Assembly: GCF_004614165.1 (NCBI RefSeq)
Contig: NZ_SPVG01000146.1
Coordinates: 1 to 64,000 of the forward strand
From: Duganella callida
GTDB lineage: Bacteria > Pseudomonadota > Gammaproteobacteria > Burkholderiales > Burkholderiaceae_D
Length of the DNA: 64,000 nt
Direction of reading: 5' to 3'
Of this stretch, positions 18,433 to 28,016 are shown piece after piece. The notes under the pieces are model-generated. The model was not told the origin of the DNA. It searched no databases and saw only the letters and a list, made by a program, of their open reading frames with translations. The position numbers and the translations under genes are program-made. Each line of letters begins with the position of its first letter. The first letter of the stretch is position 1.

Positions 18433-19335
18433 GTGATCAAGTTGGTCTTAGTCGGTTTTATCTTCCTTTGCATTCTGCACATCCACTTCCGTGGCAAGGT
18501 GCGGCTGCCGTTCATGCGCCAACTGTTCGACCATTCGTCGTTCATGTCGCCGATCAACCTGTTCATGCATACCTTTTCGCGCGTGCCGTCCAAGCCTTAC
18601 CTGGAGCTCGATTACTGGAAGGAGCTGGCGCCGCTGCAGCAGAACTGGGAAGTGATCCGCGAGGAAGCGCGCAACCTGCTGGCCATGCAGAAGATCAAGG
18701 CGGCCGAGCAGAACAACGACGCCGGCTTCAATTCCTTCTTCAAGACCGGCTGGAAGCGCTTTTACCTGAAGTGGTACGACGCCGGCCACCCCTCGGCCGA
18801 GCGGCTGTGCCCGCGCACCACGGAACTGCTGCGCGCCATCCCGACCGTCAAGGCGGCGATGTTTGCCGAGCTGCCGCCCGGCGCCAAGCTGAACCCGCAC
18901 CGCGACCCGTACGCCGGCTCGATCCGCTACCATCTGGGCCTGATGACACCCAACGACGACCGCTGCTTCATCGACGTCGACGGCGAGCGCCACAGCTGGC
19001 GCGACGGCCAGGCGGTGATGTTCGATGAAACCTACATCCACTGGGCCATCAACGGCAGCGACCGCGACCGCGTGATCCTGTTCTGCGACGTCGAGCGGCC
19101 GATGCGCTTCCGCTGGGCCGCCGCGGTCAACCGCTTCCTCGGCCGCACCATGATGACCGCCGCCGCCTCGCCCAACGAAACCGGCGACCAGACCGGCCTG
19201 GTGAGCAAGCTGTTCAAGGTGTCGTTCGTGATGGGCCAGTACCGCCGCCGCTTCAAGGCCTGGAACAAGACGGCCTACAAGCTGACCAAATTCGGCCTGA
19301 TCATCGCGCTGGCCGCCGCCATCATCTTCATCTGA
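18433..19335 (+). CDS. LpxO-like aspartyl/asparaginyl beta-hydroxylase family protein
   Basis: The protein is about 300 residues from a GTG start (MIKLVLVGFIF). GAGAGTGACG precedes the GTG, and an upstream GTG at 18364 would add residues without family character. It has an N-terminal transmembrane helix, then the Asp/Asn beta-hydroxylase double-stranded beta-helix, with the iron HxD in LNPHRDPYAGSIRYHLGL and the distal His in YIHWAINGSDRDR. A second hydrophobic helix lies at the very C-terminus (IIALAAAIIFI). LpxO uses Fe(II) and 2-oxoglutarate to hydroxylate a secondary acyl chain of lipid A at the inner membrane. The gene is divergent from the sensor kinase. Confidence 0.85.
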   Translation: MIKLVLVGFIFLCILHIHFRGKVRLPFMRQLFDHSSFMSPINLFMHTFSRVPSKPYLELDYWKELAPLQQNWEVIREEARNLLAMQKIKAAEQNNDAGFNSFFKTGWKRFYLKWYDAGHPSAERLCPRTTELLRAIPTVKAAMFAELPPGAKLNPHRDPYAGSIRYHLGLMTPNDDRCFIDVDGERHSWRDGQAVMFDETYIHWAINGSDRDRVILFCDVERPMRFRWAAAVNRFLGRTMMTAAASPNETGDQTGLVSKLFKVSFVMGQYRRRFKAWNKTAYKLTKFGLIIALAAAIIFI

Positions 19336-19339
19336 GCGC

Positions 19340-19558
19340 TTACGGCGTGGCGGCCGGGTCGGCGCTGCCGTGTTCGCCGTACACGCGGCGCTTGTAAGGC
19401 GGTTCCAGCACCCGCTCGATCACCTCGCCGGGCACGCCGCAGCGCAGCATGTAGCGTTGCGCCGGCAGCCGGCCGGCCACATACATCAACGTGATGCCGT
19501 ACTGTACCTGTTCGGCCATCGTCAGATTGCTGCGTCGAAAAGCGGACTGATCACTCAT
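19340..19558 (-). CDS. Small hypothetical protein
   Basis: A 72-residue frame with no recognised domain. It contains a MAEQVQYGITLMYVAGRLP stretch and ends rich in charged and Pro/Ala residues. The start at 19558 is preferred over the ATG at 19564 because CAGGAG then stands 6 nt in front rather than touching the start codon. It is convergent with the LpxO-like gene (5-bp gap) and lies just downstream of a LysR gene that reads the same way. Codon use resembles its neighbours. It looks real, but its function is unknown. Confidence 0.55.
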   Translation of the reverse strand: MSDQSAFRRSNLTMAEQVQYGITLMYVAGRLPAQRYMLRCGVPGEVIERVLEPPYKRRVYGEHGSADPAATP

Positions 19559-19626
19559 CTCCATCTCCTGGGCGGGCGCGCATCGCTGCCGTGTATACCC
19601 GCAGCGCGCGCCGCGGTTCTGTGATC

Positions 19627-20547
19627 TTATGCCAGAAAACGCCGCGCCAGTTCCTGTTCGCGAAAAGATTGTGCGACGAAATCCACAAGCGCGCGGGTTT
19701 TCGCCGGCAGCAGCTTGTGGCTGGCGAAGTACAGCGAAATCGCGCCGGCGTCGTCGGCCCAGTCGGGCAGGATGCGCACCAGCTGGCCGCTTTCCAGGTA
19801 TTGCAGCACGTTCGGCACCGCCAGCAGCGCCACGCCCATGCCCATCAGCACCATCTGCACCATCCCGTCCGGCTCGGTCATGGTCATGCGCGGCGTCAGT
19901 TCCGTCAGCTGTTCCTGGCCGGCGCCGTTGCGCAGCGCCATGTGACGCAGGCGGCCGGTGATGGCCGAGCGCATCACGATGCCGTCGAAGTCCCTCAGGT
20001 CGGCCGGCTGGCGCGGCAGGCGCCGGCCGCGCAGATAGCCGGGCGTGGCCACCGCGATGATCTTGATGCGCGCCAGTTCGCGCGCCACCACGCCCGGCGT
20101 CAGCTCGAAGCCGCCGCCGATGGCGGCGTCGTAGCCGCCGGCGATCAGGTCGACCTGGCGGTTGTCCAGGTGCCAGTCCGGCCGCACCGCCGGATAGCGA
20201 TCGAGGAAGGCCGGCATCAGCGGCAGCAGGAAATCGCGGGCGAAGCCCGGCGCCGCGCTCAGCTTCAGGGTGCCGGCCGGCTGGCCGGCCTGGGTGCTGA
20301 CCCCGGCGATGGCGGCCTGGATGCTGTCCAGCCCGCCGGACACGGCCTGCAGGAAGCGCTCGCCGGCCTCGGTCAAGGTCAGGCCCCGCGTGCTGCGCTG
20401 GAACAGGCGCACGCCGAGGTTGCGCTCCAGCTGGGCGACGTTGCGGCTGACCGCGGCCGGCGTCAGCGCCAGCCGGCGCGCCGCCTCCGAAAAGCTCGCC
20501 AGCTCGGCGCTGCGCACGAAGGATTCGAGATTGGACAGGGTTTCCAC
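19627..20547 (-). CDS. LysR family transcriptional regulator
   Basis: A LysR regulator of about 306 residues, with helix-turn-helix (FSEAARRLALTPAAVSRNVAQLE) and effector domain; the subgroup is the one with the RSTRGLTLTEAG wing. The frame is open far upstream, but the family N-terminus begins at a GTG (VETLSNLESFVRSAE) at 20547, which I take as the start. The divergent SDR gene at 20662 is 114 bp away, and it and the following reductase are the probable targets. Confidence 0.87.
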   Translation of the reverse strand: METLSNLESFVRSAELASFSEAARRLALTPAAVSRNVAQLERNLGVRLFQRSTRGLTLTEAGERFLQAVSGGLDSIQAAIAGVSTQAGQPAGTLKLSAAPGFARDFLLPLMPAFLDRYPAVRPDWHLDNRQVDLIAGGYDAAIGGGFELTPGVVARELARIKIIAVATPGYLRGRRLPRQPADLRDFDGIVMRSAITGRLRHMALRNGAGQEQLTELTPRMTMTEPDGMVQMVLMGMGVALLAVPNVLQYLESGQLVRILPDWADDAGAISLYFASHKLLPAKTRALVDFVAQSFREQELARRFLA

Positions 20548-20661
20548 GGGCTGGCTTTCAACATTTGCTTGAAAGTGATTATAGCCAGTTCCGACTACCG
20601 CTGGGGGAGTGGCGCGGCCATACTGGTTCCATCGCCAATCACCTTTGAAAGGACATCCATC

Positions 20662-21402
<741 letters not shown>

Positions 21403-21412
21403 GGGGGCTGAC

Positions 21413-22006
21413 ATGAACATCGCTATCATCGGCGCGGGCGCCATCGGCAGCGCCATCGCGCGCGCCCTGTCGGCGCGCGGCATCCCGGCGCTGATCGCCA
21501 ACAGCCGCGGCGCGGCGTCGCTGGCGCAGCTGGCGGCCGGACTGCCCGGCATCACCCCGGCCGGCATCGAACAGGCGGCGCGGGCCGACCTGGTCTTCCT
21601 CGCCGTGCCCTGGTCGAAGATCCCGGCCGCGGTGCGCGACCTGGGACCATGGAACGGCCGCATCGTGGTCGATGCCAACAATCCGATCGAGGCGCCGGCC
21701 TTCCAGCCCATCGACCTCGGCGGCCGGGCATCCAGCGCGGTGATCGCCGATCTGCTGCCCGGCGCGCGCGTGGTCAAGGCCTTCAACCACCTGCTGCCGG
21801 CGCTGCTGGCCGGCGACCCGCGCGCGGAGGGAGGGCGGCGCGTGCTGTTCCTGTCCGGCGACGATGCCGCCGCCAAGACCGTGGTGGCCAGCCTGATCGA
21901 TCAACTGGGCTTCTTCGCGCTCGATCTCGGCGGCGTCGAAGCGGGACGCATGCAGCAATTCCCGGGCGGTCCGCTGCCGGCGCTCAATCTGGTGAAATTC
22001 CCATGA
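21413..22006 (+). CDS. NADPH-dependent F420 reductase-like / NAD(P)-binding protein
   Basis: A 197-residue Rossmann protein beginning MNIAIIGAGAIGSAIARAL, with DLVFLAVPW and VVDANNP motifs, typical of the F420-dependent NADP reductase/YqeC-like family (NAD_binding F420-oxidoreductase fold). In bacteria without F420 these proteins have other, mostly unknown redox roles. The stop overlaps the ATG of a decayed MFS transporter by 4 nt, showing that a third gene of the operon once existed. Confidence 0.82.
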   Translation: MNIAIIGAGAIGSAIARALSARGIPALIANSRGAASLAQLAAGLPGITPAGIEQAARADLVFLAVPWSKIPAAVRDLGPWNGRIVVDANNPIEAPAFQPIDLGGRASSAVIADLLPGARVVKAFNHLLPALLAGDPRAEGGRRVLFLSGDDAAAKTVVASLIDQLGFFALDLGGVEAGRMQQFPGGPLPALNLVKFP

Positions 22007-22170
22007 GCGCCATCGGACCCGCCAGCCGCAGTGTGCAGCCGCCGGCCGATGCCGCGGCCGTCTCGTGGACCGCGGTGGCCCCGGAATTCCGGCCGGCCCG
22101 TTGCCGCAGATTGTGCGCAACCTCAACCTGTCGCCGGGCCAGGCCGGCCTGATGGTCACGCTGCCCGGCG
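22003..22170 (+). pseudogene. Remnant of an MFS (DHA1-like) transporter gene
   Basis: An ATG at 22003 overlaps the previous stop (ATGA) and encodes a short N-terminus ending VSWTAVAPEF. After a frame change near 22090 the next frame reads IPAGPLPQIVRNLNLSPGQAGLMVTLPG. MFS drug-efflux proteins of the AraJ/YdhP type have just this order (TAV...TEFLPxGLLPQI...LSxGQAGLMVTLPG). Most of transmembrane helix 1 is missing, the frame is shifted, and everything after the second helix is gone where the minus-strand PfpI gene ends (22220). I read it as a truncated, dead gene of the SDR operon. Confidence 0.6.
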
Positions 22171-22219
22171 GCGCCCAGCCATTGATCGGGGCGGCGGCGT
22201 CCATGACGGGCATGAGACG

Positions 22220-22888
22220 TCAGCGCAGCGCCTTGACGATTTCTTCCGCCAGCGGGCCGCCCGAGGCGGGGTTCTGGCCGGTCATCAGGCGGCCGTCGAG
22301 CACCACCTTGGGCTGCCACGGATCGGCCGACGAGTATTGCGCACCCTCGGCCTTCAGCGCGTCCTCCAGCATGAAGGGCACATCGTCCCTGGCATAGCCG
22401 TCCTCTTCCTTGTTGGAAAAGCCGGTCACCTTGCGGCCCGCGAGCAGCGACGAGCCGTCGCCGAGCTTGACGTTCAGCAGCGAGCAGGGGCCGTGGCACA
22501 CCGCCGCGACGATCATGCCGCCATCCCAGGCGCGCGCCAGCGCCGCTTTCACGTCCGCATCGGTGGCGATGTCGGCCATCGGCCCCAGGCCGCCGGGCAC
22601 GAACACCACGTCATAGTCGAGCACATCGACGTCCGCTAATTTGCGGCTGTGCGCCAGGCGCCGGATCGACTTGCTGTGCCTGAACGCCAGCTGGGCCGGG
22701 TCCTTCTCGTCGTAACCGTCGTCGCTGGGCGCGCCGCCCAGCGGCGAACTGTATTCGACCGCGTAGCCATGTTTCTCGAAAACTTCGACCGGGTGCGCGA
22801 TCTCGGGGAAAAAGTAGCCGGTCTTGCGCTTGTGCGGGCCGATTTCGTGGGTGTTGGTGACGATGAACAGTACGTGTTTCAATCTCAT
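22220..22888 (-). CDS. DJ-1/PfpI family protein (type 1 glutamine amidotransferase fold, Hsp31/glyoxalase III-like)
   Basis: A 222-residue DJ-1/PfpI protein. The nucleophile elbow Cys-His is in VAAVCHGPCSLL, preceded by VFVPGGLGPMAD, and the protein has the long Hsp31/ThiJ-type insertions (GYFFPEIAHPVEVF at the N-terminus, TGQNPASGGPLAEEI at the C-terminus). Relatives act as glyoxalase III or protein deglycases against methylglyoxal damage. It is the last gene of a minus-strand unit after two alpha/beta hydrolases; AGGAG stands before its start, 21 bp past the previous stop. Confidence 0.87.
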   Translation of the reverse strand: MRLKHVLFIVTNTHEIGPHKRKTGYFFPEIAHPVEVFEKHGYAVEYSSPLGGAPSDDGYDEKDPAQLAFRHSKSIRRLAHSRKLADVDVLDYDVVFVPGGLGPMADIATDADVKAALARAWDGGMIVAAVCHGPCSLLNVKLGDGSSLLAGRKVTGFSNKEEDGYARDDVPFMLEDALKAEGAQYSSADPWQPKVVLDGRLMTGQNPASGGPLAEEIVKALR

Positions 22889-22909
22889 GACGATCTCCTG
22901 GTGGGATGC

Positions 22910-23647
22910 CTATTGCGCCGCCTCTTGAATGATTCTGGCCACCGCCGCCGGCTGCGCGATAAAGACAGCGTGGCTACCCTTGAGTTCCACGGTTTTGCTG
23001 TTGGCGCGCCTGGCCATGTAGCGCTGCAATTCCGGGTTGATGATGCGGTCCTCGGCGGACACGATGTACCAGCTGGGCTTGTTGCGCCAGGCGGCCGCGC
23101 CGACCGGCGCCGCCAGCGCCCGGGTGGCGGTGGCCACCTGGCTGATCGCCATGAAACGCGCCACGTCCCTGGGCACGTCGGCGGCGAAGTCGTCCGGGAA
23201 GGTGGCGGGATCGCGGATGATGAAGCCGTCGCCGACCTGCACGATGTTGCTGGTCGGCGCCGGCTGCAGCGCGCGCAGCGCCTTGGGGTCTTCGCCGGCG
23301 TCGGGCGCGTAGGCGGACACATAGACCAGCGCCTGCACCTGCGGATGGTTGCCGGCCTCGGTGATGATGGTGCCGCCGTAGCTGTGGCCGACCAGCACCG
23401 CCGGCCCGTCCTGGCGGTCCAGCACGCGCCGCGTCGCCGCCACGTCCTCGCTCAGCGACGAATCGGGATGCTGCACCACGCTGACGTGGTAGCCGGCCGC
23501 CGTCAGGATGTCGGCCACGCCTTTCCAGCCCGAGCCGTCGGCAAAGGCGCCGTGCACCAGCACGATGTTGTGGATGGGCGCGGCATGGCCGGCGGAAGCC
23601 GCCAGCGTCGCGCTCAGCAGCAGCGCTGCCCATGGATGGATGTGCAT
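22910..23647 (-). CDS. Secreted alpha/beta hydrolase
   Basis: The 245-residue protein has a signal peptide (cleaved after about residue 22, SAGHA-AP), the VLVHGAFADGSGW oxyanion strand, the nucleophile Ser in LVGHSYGGTII and a His in LKGSHAVFIAQP. This matches the periplasmic pyrethroid-hydrolase/MhpC-like group that is common in Proteobacteria. GGAGG precedes the ATG, and the start lies 1 bp past the stop of the upstream hydrolase gene, so translation is coupled. Confidence 0.87.
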   Translation of the reverse strand: MHIHPWAALLLSATLAASAGHAAPIHNIVLVHGAFADGSGWKGVADILTAAGYHVSVVQHPDSSLSEDVAATRRVLDRQDGPAVLVGHSYGGTIITEAGNHPQVQALVYVSAYAPDAGEDPKALRALQPAPTSNIVQVGDGFIIRDPATFPDDFAADVPRDVARFMAISQVATATRALAAPVGAAAWRNKPSWYIVSAEDRIINPELQRYMARRANSKTVELKGSHAVFIAQPAAVARIIQEAAQ

Positions 23648-23648
23648 G

Positions 23649-24593
23649 TCAGCCTCCGGCCGGTTTCAGGTGACGCTGCAGGAATGGCCGCATGTAGGCG
23701 GCGATGGCCGGGCTGTCCTCTTCCAGCGCGAAGTGGCCGCTGTCGAGCAGGTGCAGTTCGGCCTTGGGCAGGTCGCGCAGATACGGATAGGCGCCGGTGG
23801 GCGGGAAGATCTTGTCGTTCTTGCCCCAGACGATCAGCATCGGCGGCTGATACTTGCGGAAATACGCCTGCCACGCCGCATACCGCGGCGGATTGCTGCT
23901 GTAGCTGTAGAGCAGCTCGAGCTGGATTTCCTTGTTGCCGGGGCGGTCCAGATAGGCCTGATCCAGGGTCCAGGCATCGGGGCTGACATGTTCCGGGTTG
24001 CGCGCGCCTTCCATGTATTGCCATTTGGTGGTGCCGGCGTCCAGGATGGGGCGCATCTTGCCGGTATTGGCTTCCGAGCGGTCGGCCCACCAGGCTTTGG
24101 ACTGGGCCCAGAATTCGCCGGCGATGCCCTCATCGTAGGCATTGCCGTTCTGCACCACGATGGCCGTGATGCGCTCCGGATGGGCGCTGGCGAGGCGGTA
24201 GCCGACCGGCGCGCCGTAATCCTGCACATACAGCGCGTAGCGCGACAGGCCGACGCTGGCGGTGAACTTGTCGATCAGGCTGGCCACGTTGTCGAAGCTG
24301 TAGGTGAACTTGTCCGGCGGCGGCATGTCGCTTTGGCCGAAGCCGGGGTAGTCGGGCGCGATCAGGCGATAGCGGTCGGCCAGCAGCGGCATCAGGTGGC
24401 GGAACATGTGCGACGAGGCCGGAAAGCCGTGCAGCAGCAGGATCGCCGGCGCATCCTTGGGACCGGCCTCGCGGTAGAAGAGATTGACGCCGTCCACCTT
24501 CACGCTGCGGTAGCTGACCTCGGGTGGCGCCGCGTGCGCGCCCAGCGACCATGCCAACCACAGCGCGGCGAGTATGCATTGACGGATGTTCAT
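23649..24593 (-). CDS. Secreted alpha/beta hydrolase (epoxide hydrolase/haloalkane dehalogenase-like)
   Basis: The 314-residue protein has an N-terminal signal peptide (to about residue 22). The core has [13 protein letters not shown], a nucleophile-elbow Asp in [14 protein letters not shown], an acid in [11 protein letters not shown] and His in [13 protein letters not shown]. The Asp nucleophile rather than Ser places it with epoxide hydrolases and haloalkane dehalogenases. It is the first intact gene of the minus-strand hydrolase-hydrolase-PfpI unit, with AAGGAG before the start. The remains of a third hydrolase lie directly upstream. Confidence 0.87.
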   Translation of the reverse strand: MNIRQCILAALWLAWSLGAHAAPPEVSYRSVKVDGVNLFYREAGPKDAPAILLLHGFPASSHMFRHLMPLLADRYRLIAPDYPGFGQSDMPPPDKFTYSFDNVASLIDKFTASVGLSRYALYVQDYGAPVGYRLASAHPERITAIVVQNGNAYDEGIAGEFWAQSKAWWADRSEANTGKMRPILDAGTTKWQYMEGARNPEHVSPDAWTLDQAYLDRPGNKEIQLELLYSYSSNPPRYAAWQAYFRKYQPPMLIVWGKNDKIFPPTGAYPYLRDLPKAELHLLDSGHFALEEDSPAIAAYMRPFLQRHLKPAGG

Positions 24594-24614
24594 CGTGACT
24601 CCTTGGGCTAAACG

Positions 24615-24770
24615 TTATTCGATCGATCGCGCGGCGCGCAGGATGAGGTCGGCTACCTGGTCCGGCTGCGACAACATCGGCAGGTGGCCGCTGTCCAGCG
24701 TGACGGTCCCGGCCCGCATGCGCCGGGCCGCATCGCGTTCGGCGCCGTGGACAAGGTTCTCCTTGATTTG
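24615..24770 (-). pseudogene. C-terminal remnant of another alpha/beta hydrolase
   Basis: Read on the minus strand, this stretch ends in TLDSGHLPMLSQPDQVAD, then LILRAARSIE and a TAA at 24617-24615. That is the usual end of a small alpha/beta hydrolase, with the catalytic His in SGH. Upstream the similarity fades after about 50 codons and there is no start codon or elbow motif. It lies 21 bp upstream of the intact hydrolase gene on the same strand, so the locus once held three tandem hydrolases. The upstream boundary is approximate. Confidence 0.55.
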
Positions 24771-24920
24771 CCTGATGGTGTCGAGCCTATGCTTGCTGCT
24801 TGCGAGACACGGCCATTGTCGGACCAGCCCGATGCCGCCGCACCCCCACTTCTAGGTAAGGCGCCAGCGCTTTCGGCATCCGCAGTCCGGTGGCGGCTTG
24901 ATATTGTTGGTTACACTCGG

Positions 24921-27900
24921 ATGATCCTGACGATACCGTCCACCGTGATCATTTGCCGTCTCCTCCAGCGCGCGCTGGCCACAGGCCTGCTTCTCATCCA
25001 TCTGCTGGCTGGGGCGTCCGCACCTGCGCCGCTGCTTTCGGACTACACCCACACGGCCTGGACCCGCTTGCAGAACGCGCCGGCCGATGTACTGAAAATT
25101 ACGCAGACCACCGACGGCTGGCTGTGGGTGGCCACCGCCACCGGCCTGTATCGCTACGACGGCGTGCACTTCGAACGGGTGGACAGCGTCTACGGCCATC
25201 CGCTGGATTCCAGCAACGTGATCGGGCTGAACGCGGACGGCAAGTCCGGCCTGTGGGTCGGCTACCGGCTGGGCGGCATCGCGCTGTTTCGTCCGGACGG
25301 CAAGCACACATTCGGCGAGGCCGAGGGATTCCCGCTCGGTGGCGTGATCCATATCGAAGCGCCGGCCGACGGCTCGGTGTGGGTCGGCACGCGCGATGGC
25401 CTGGCCTGGCTGGCGGCCGGCGCCAAACGCTTCCAGCTGCTGGGCGGGGCGGTCGGCCTGCCGGAGAAATTCGTCTACCAGGTGCTGATCGCGCGCGACG
25501 GCACGCAATGGGTGGGCACGCTGCAGGGACTGTTCTTCCGCCGACCCGGACAGCAGCGTTTCACCCAGGCCTGGCCGCGCGTGCAGCTGCTGGCGGTGGC
25601 CGAGGGGCCGGATGGCGCCATCTGGGCCAGGGACGCGCACTATCGCTATTTTCGGGTGCAGACCGGGGCGCCGCCGGCGGGCCGGCCGCCGCAGCCGGCG
25701 TTTCCCGGCATGGGCATGCGCTTCGGCGCCGACCAGACCATGTGGGTGCTGCATCCGGACGGGGTGGAACGGCGCTTCGGCGCGGACGGCGCCAGCTATC
25801 CGCACCAGCGGCTGACGCGCAGTTCGGGCATGAGCGGACCGCAGGCGCAAGCGTTCTTCGAAGACCGCGAGGGCAGTATCTGGATCGGCACGGCGTCCGG
25901 CCTCGACCGCCTGCGGCGTAACCGTCTGAGCGCGGTGACGCTGGAGCAGCCGCTGGAGGAGCCCGGCGTGGCGCTGGGACCGCGCGCCTCGATCCTGATC
26001 GGCGACCGGGCCAACGGCGCGGTCTACCGCCAGAGCGGGCGGCACTGGAGCCGGCTGAACGCGCGTGGCTCGATTACCGCCAGCTACCGCGGCGCGGACG
26101 ACACGGCGTTTTTCGGCACCGATGCCGGCATTTTTGCGCTCAGCCCGGAGGGCCGGCTGTCGCTGACGCCGGCGCCGGAAGAGGTGCGCGGGTTTGCGCC
26201 GCAGGCCATGCTGCGCGACCGCCGGGGCGTGCTGTGGGTGTCGTATTCCAGCGGCCCGCTGTTCCGCCTGGCCGGCGGCCGCTGGCGCCGGGCCGACGAG
26301 ATGCCGCGCTACGCCGGCGCGCTGACCCTGGCCATGGCCAGCGACGACGGCGGCGCGCTGTGGCTGGCCCACGCCAACAATACGGTGACCGTCACCGATG
26401 ATGCCGGCCGGCCGGCGCGCCAGCTGAATGCGGCGGCGGGGCTGGATCTGGGCGCCGTGCTGCTGCTGACGCCGGACCTGGACCGCATGTGGCTGGGCGG
26501 CGAGCGCGGCGTGATGCTGTACCGCCAGGGCCGGCTGCGGCGCCTGCGCGGTCAGGGCGGCGAGGCGTTCCGCGGCGTGTCCGGCCTGGTGCGCACGCCG
26601 GACGGCGACTTGTGGCTGCATGGCGCCGACGGGATTTTTCACATTTCGGCCGGGCAGATCGCCGGCTGGCTGGAGCGCCCGGACGCCATGCCCGCCTTCG
26701 AGCGCTTCGATGCGCGCGACGGGCTGGAAGGACACGCCCGGCAGTTGCGGCCCATCCCCTCGCTGTTGCGCGGCGACGACGGCCGGCTGTGGTTCAGCAC
26801 CAGCAGCGCGGTGTTCGTGCTCGATCCCGCGCACATCGCGCGCAACCGCGTCGCGCCGCCGGTGCTGATCCGCGGCGTGTCGACCAGCAGGTACGCCCTG
26901 CCCGTAGCGGTGCCGGCGCGGGGCGTGCTGCGTCTGCCCGAGGGAACGGACGACCTGCATATCGAATTCACCGCGCTGGGAATGCGCATGCCGGAACGCG
27001 TGCGCTTCCGCTATCGCCTGCTCGGCGTCGATGCCGGCTGGCAGGGGCCGGTCGAACGGCGCGAAGCGTTCTACACCAATCTGCAGCCGGGCAGCTATCG
27101 CTTCGAAGTCGGCGCCGCCAATGAGGACGACGTCTGGTATCCGGCGCTGGCCGCGGTGGACCTCGAGATTCCGCCGACGTTTGTGCAGTCGGTCTGGTGC
27201 CGCCTCCTGCTGGTGATGCTCGCGGCGGCGCTGCTGTATGGCGCGCATGTGCTGCACCTCCGCGCACTGACGCAGCGCATGCAGGCGCGCCTGAGCGAGC
27301 GCGCGCGCATCGCCCGTTCGCTGCACGATACCTTGTTGCAGAGCATACAGGGGCTGATCCTGTCGTTCCGCGCGCATTACGAGATGGCGCCCATGGACGA
27401 CAAGGGACGCGAGCGCCTGGCGCACACCCTCGGCATGGCCGAGCAGTTGCTGGTTGAAGGCCGCAACCAGATCATGGATCTGCGCGCGCCGTCCACCAGC
27501 AGCACGCTGTTCGACAGCCTGTCCGAATTCGGCCACACGTTGACGGCGCTGGGCAGCCATGCGTTCGAGGCGCGTCTGCACGGCACGCCGCGCTCGCTGA
27601 GCGCGCGCGTCTACGAAGATATTTACGCCATCGGCCGCGAAGCCCTGTTCAACGCCGCGCGCTACGCGCGGGCCGGCATGATCACCCTGGTGGTGGACTA
27701 CGGCCGTCAGGAATTCCAGCTGGCCGTGCACGATGACGGCTGCGGCCTGGCCAGCGAAGGCGAGCGGGACAGCGAGGCCGCGCATTGGGGCCTGCAAGGC
27801 ATCCTCGAGCGCGCGCGCGGCATGGGCGCGGATCTCCAGGTCCGCAGCGAAGCCGGACGCGGCACGCGCATTGCCTTGCGTATCAAGAAGAACCTGGCGT

Positions 27901-27956
27901 ACGAAGCGACAGCGCGCGGGCGTCGGCCCGATGAGAGAGGAATGGGCCGCCGTTAG
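24921..27956 (+). CDS. Propeller-domain sensor histidine kinase
   Basis: The 1011-residue protein has the same design as the orphan kinase at 15368-18328. It has an N-terminal signal/anchor, a periplasmic propeller with DGWLWVATATGLYRYDG- and EGSIWIGTASGLDR-type blades, Y_Y_Y at about 676-740, a transmembrane helix near 756-773, HisKA_3 with His in RIARSLHDTLLQ (about 802), and HATPase_c from about 903 (REALFNAARYA, DDGCGL). The G-box is slightly unusual but intact. The start at 24921 puts a hydrophobic leader right after the Met. The cognate NarL-type regulator starts 60 bp downstream. The signal is unknown. Confidence 0.9.
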   Translation: MILTIPSTVIICRLLQRALATGLLLIHLLAGASAPAPLLSDYTHTAWTRLQNAPADVLKITQTTDGWLWVATATGLYRYDGVHFERVDSVYGHPLDSSNVIGLNADGKSGLWVGYRLGGIALFRPDGKHTFGEAEGFPLGGVIHIEAPADGSVWVGTRDGLAWLAAGAKRFQLLGGAVGLPEKFVYQVLIARDGTQWVGTLQGLFFRRPGQQRFTQAWPRVQLLAVAEGPDGAIWARDAHYRYFRVQTGAPPAGRPPQPAFPGMGMRFGADQTMWVLHPDGVERRFGADGASYPHQRLTRSSGMSGPQAQAFFEDREGSIWIGTASGLDRLRRNRLSAVTLEQPLEEPGVALGPRASILIGDRANGAVYRQSGRHWSRLNARGSITASYRGADDTAFFGTDAGIFALSPEGRLSLTPAPEEVRGFAPQAMLRDRRGVLWVSYSSGPLFRLAGGRWRRADEMPRYAGALTLAMASDDGGALWLAHANNTVTVTDDAGRPARQLNAAAGLDLGAVLLLTPDLDRMWLGGERGVMLYRQGRLRRLRGQGGEAFRGVSGLVRTPDGDLWLHGADGIFHISAGQIAGWLERPDAMPAFERFDARDGLEGHARQLRPIPSLLRGDDGRLWFSTSSAVFVLDPAHIARNRVAPPVLIRGVSTSRYALPVAVPARGVLRLPEGTDDLHIEFTALGMRMPERVRFRYRLLGVDAGWQGPVERREAFYTNLQPGSYRFEVGAANEDDVWYPALAAVDLEIPPTFVQSVWCRLLLVMLAAALLYGAHVLHLRALTQRMQARLSERARIARSLHDTLLQSIQGLILSFRAHYEMAPMDDKGRERLAHTLGMAEQLLVEGRNQIMDLRAPSTSSTLFDSLSEFGHTLTALGSHAFEARLHGTPRSLSARVYEDIYAIGREALFNAARYARAGMITLVVDYGRQEFQLAVHDDGCGLASEGERDSEAAHWGLQGILERARGMGADLQVRSEAGRGTRIALRIKKNLAYEATARGRRPDERGMGRR

Positions 27957-28016
27957 TGGACTATAATGAAAGGACTCGTATTGCAGTTTCGCAGTCTTGG
28001 TCCTTAAGGTAACGGC

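Noticed and set aside
20299-20312. GCTGACCCCGG within the LysR gene as a third copy of the REP-like element
   Set aside because: Only about 10 bases match and it is inside conserved coding sequence; chance match in GC-rich DNA.
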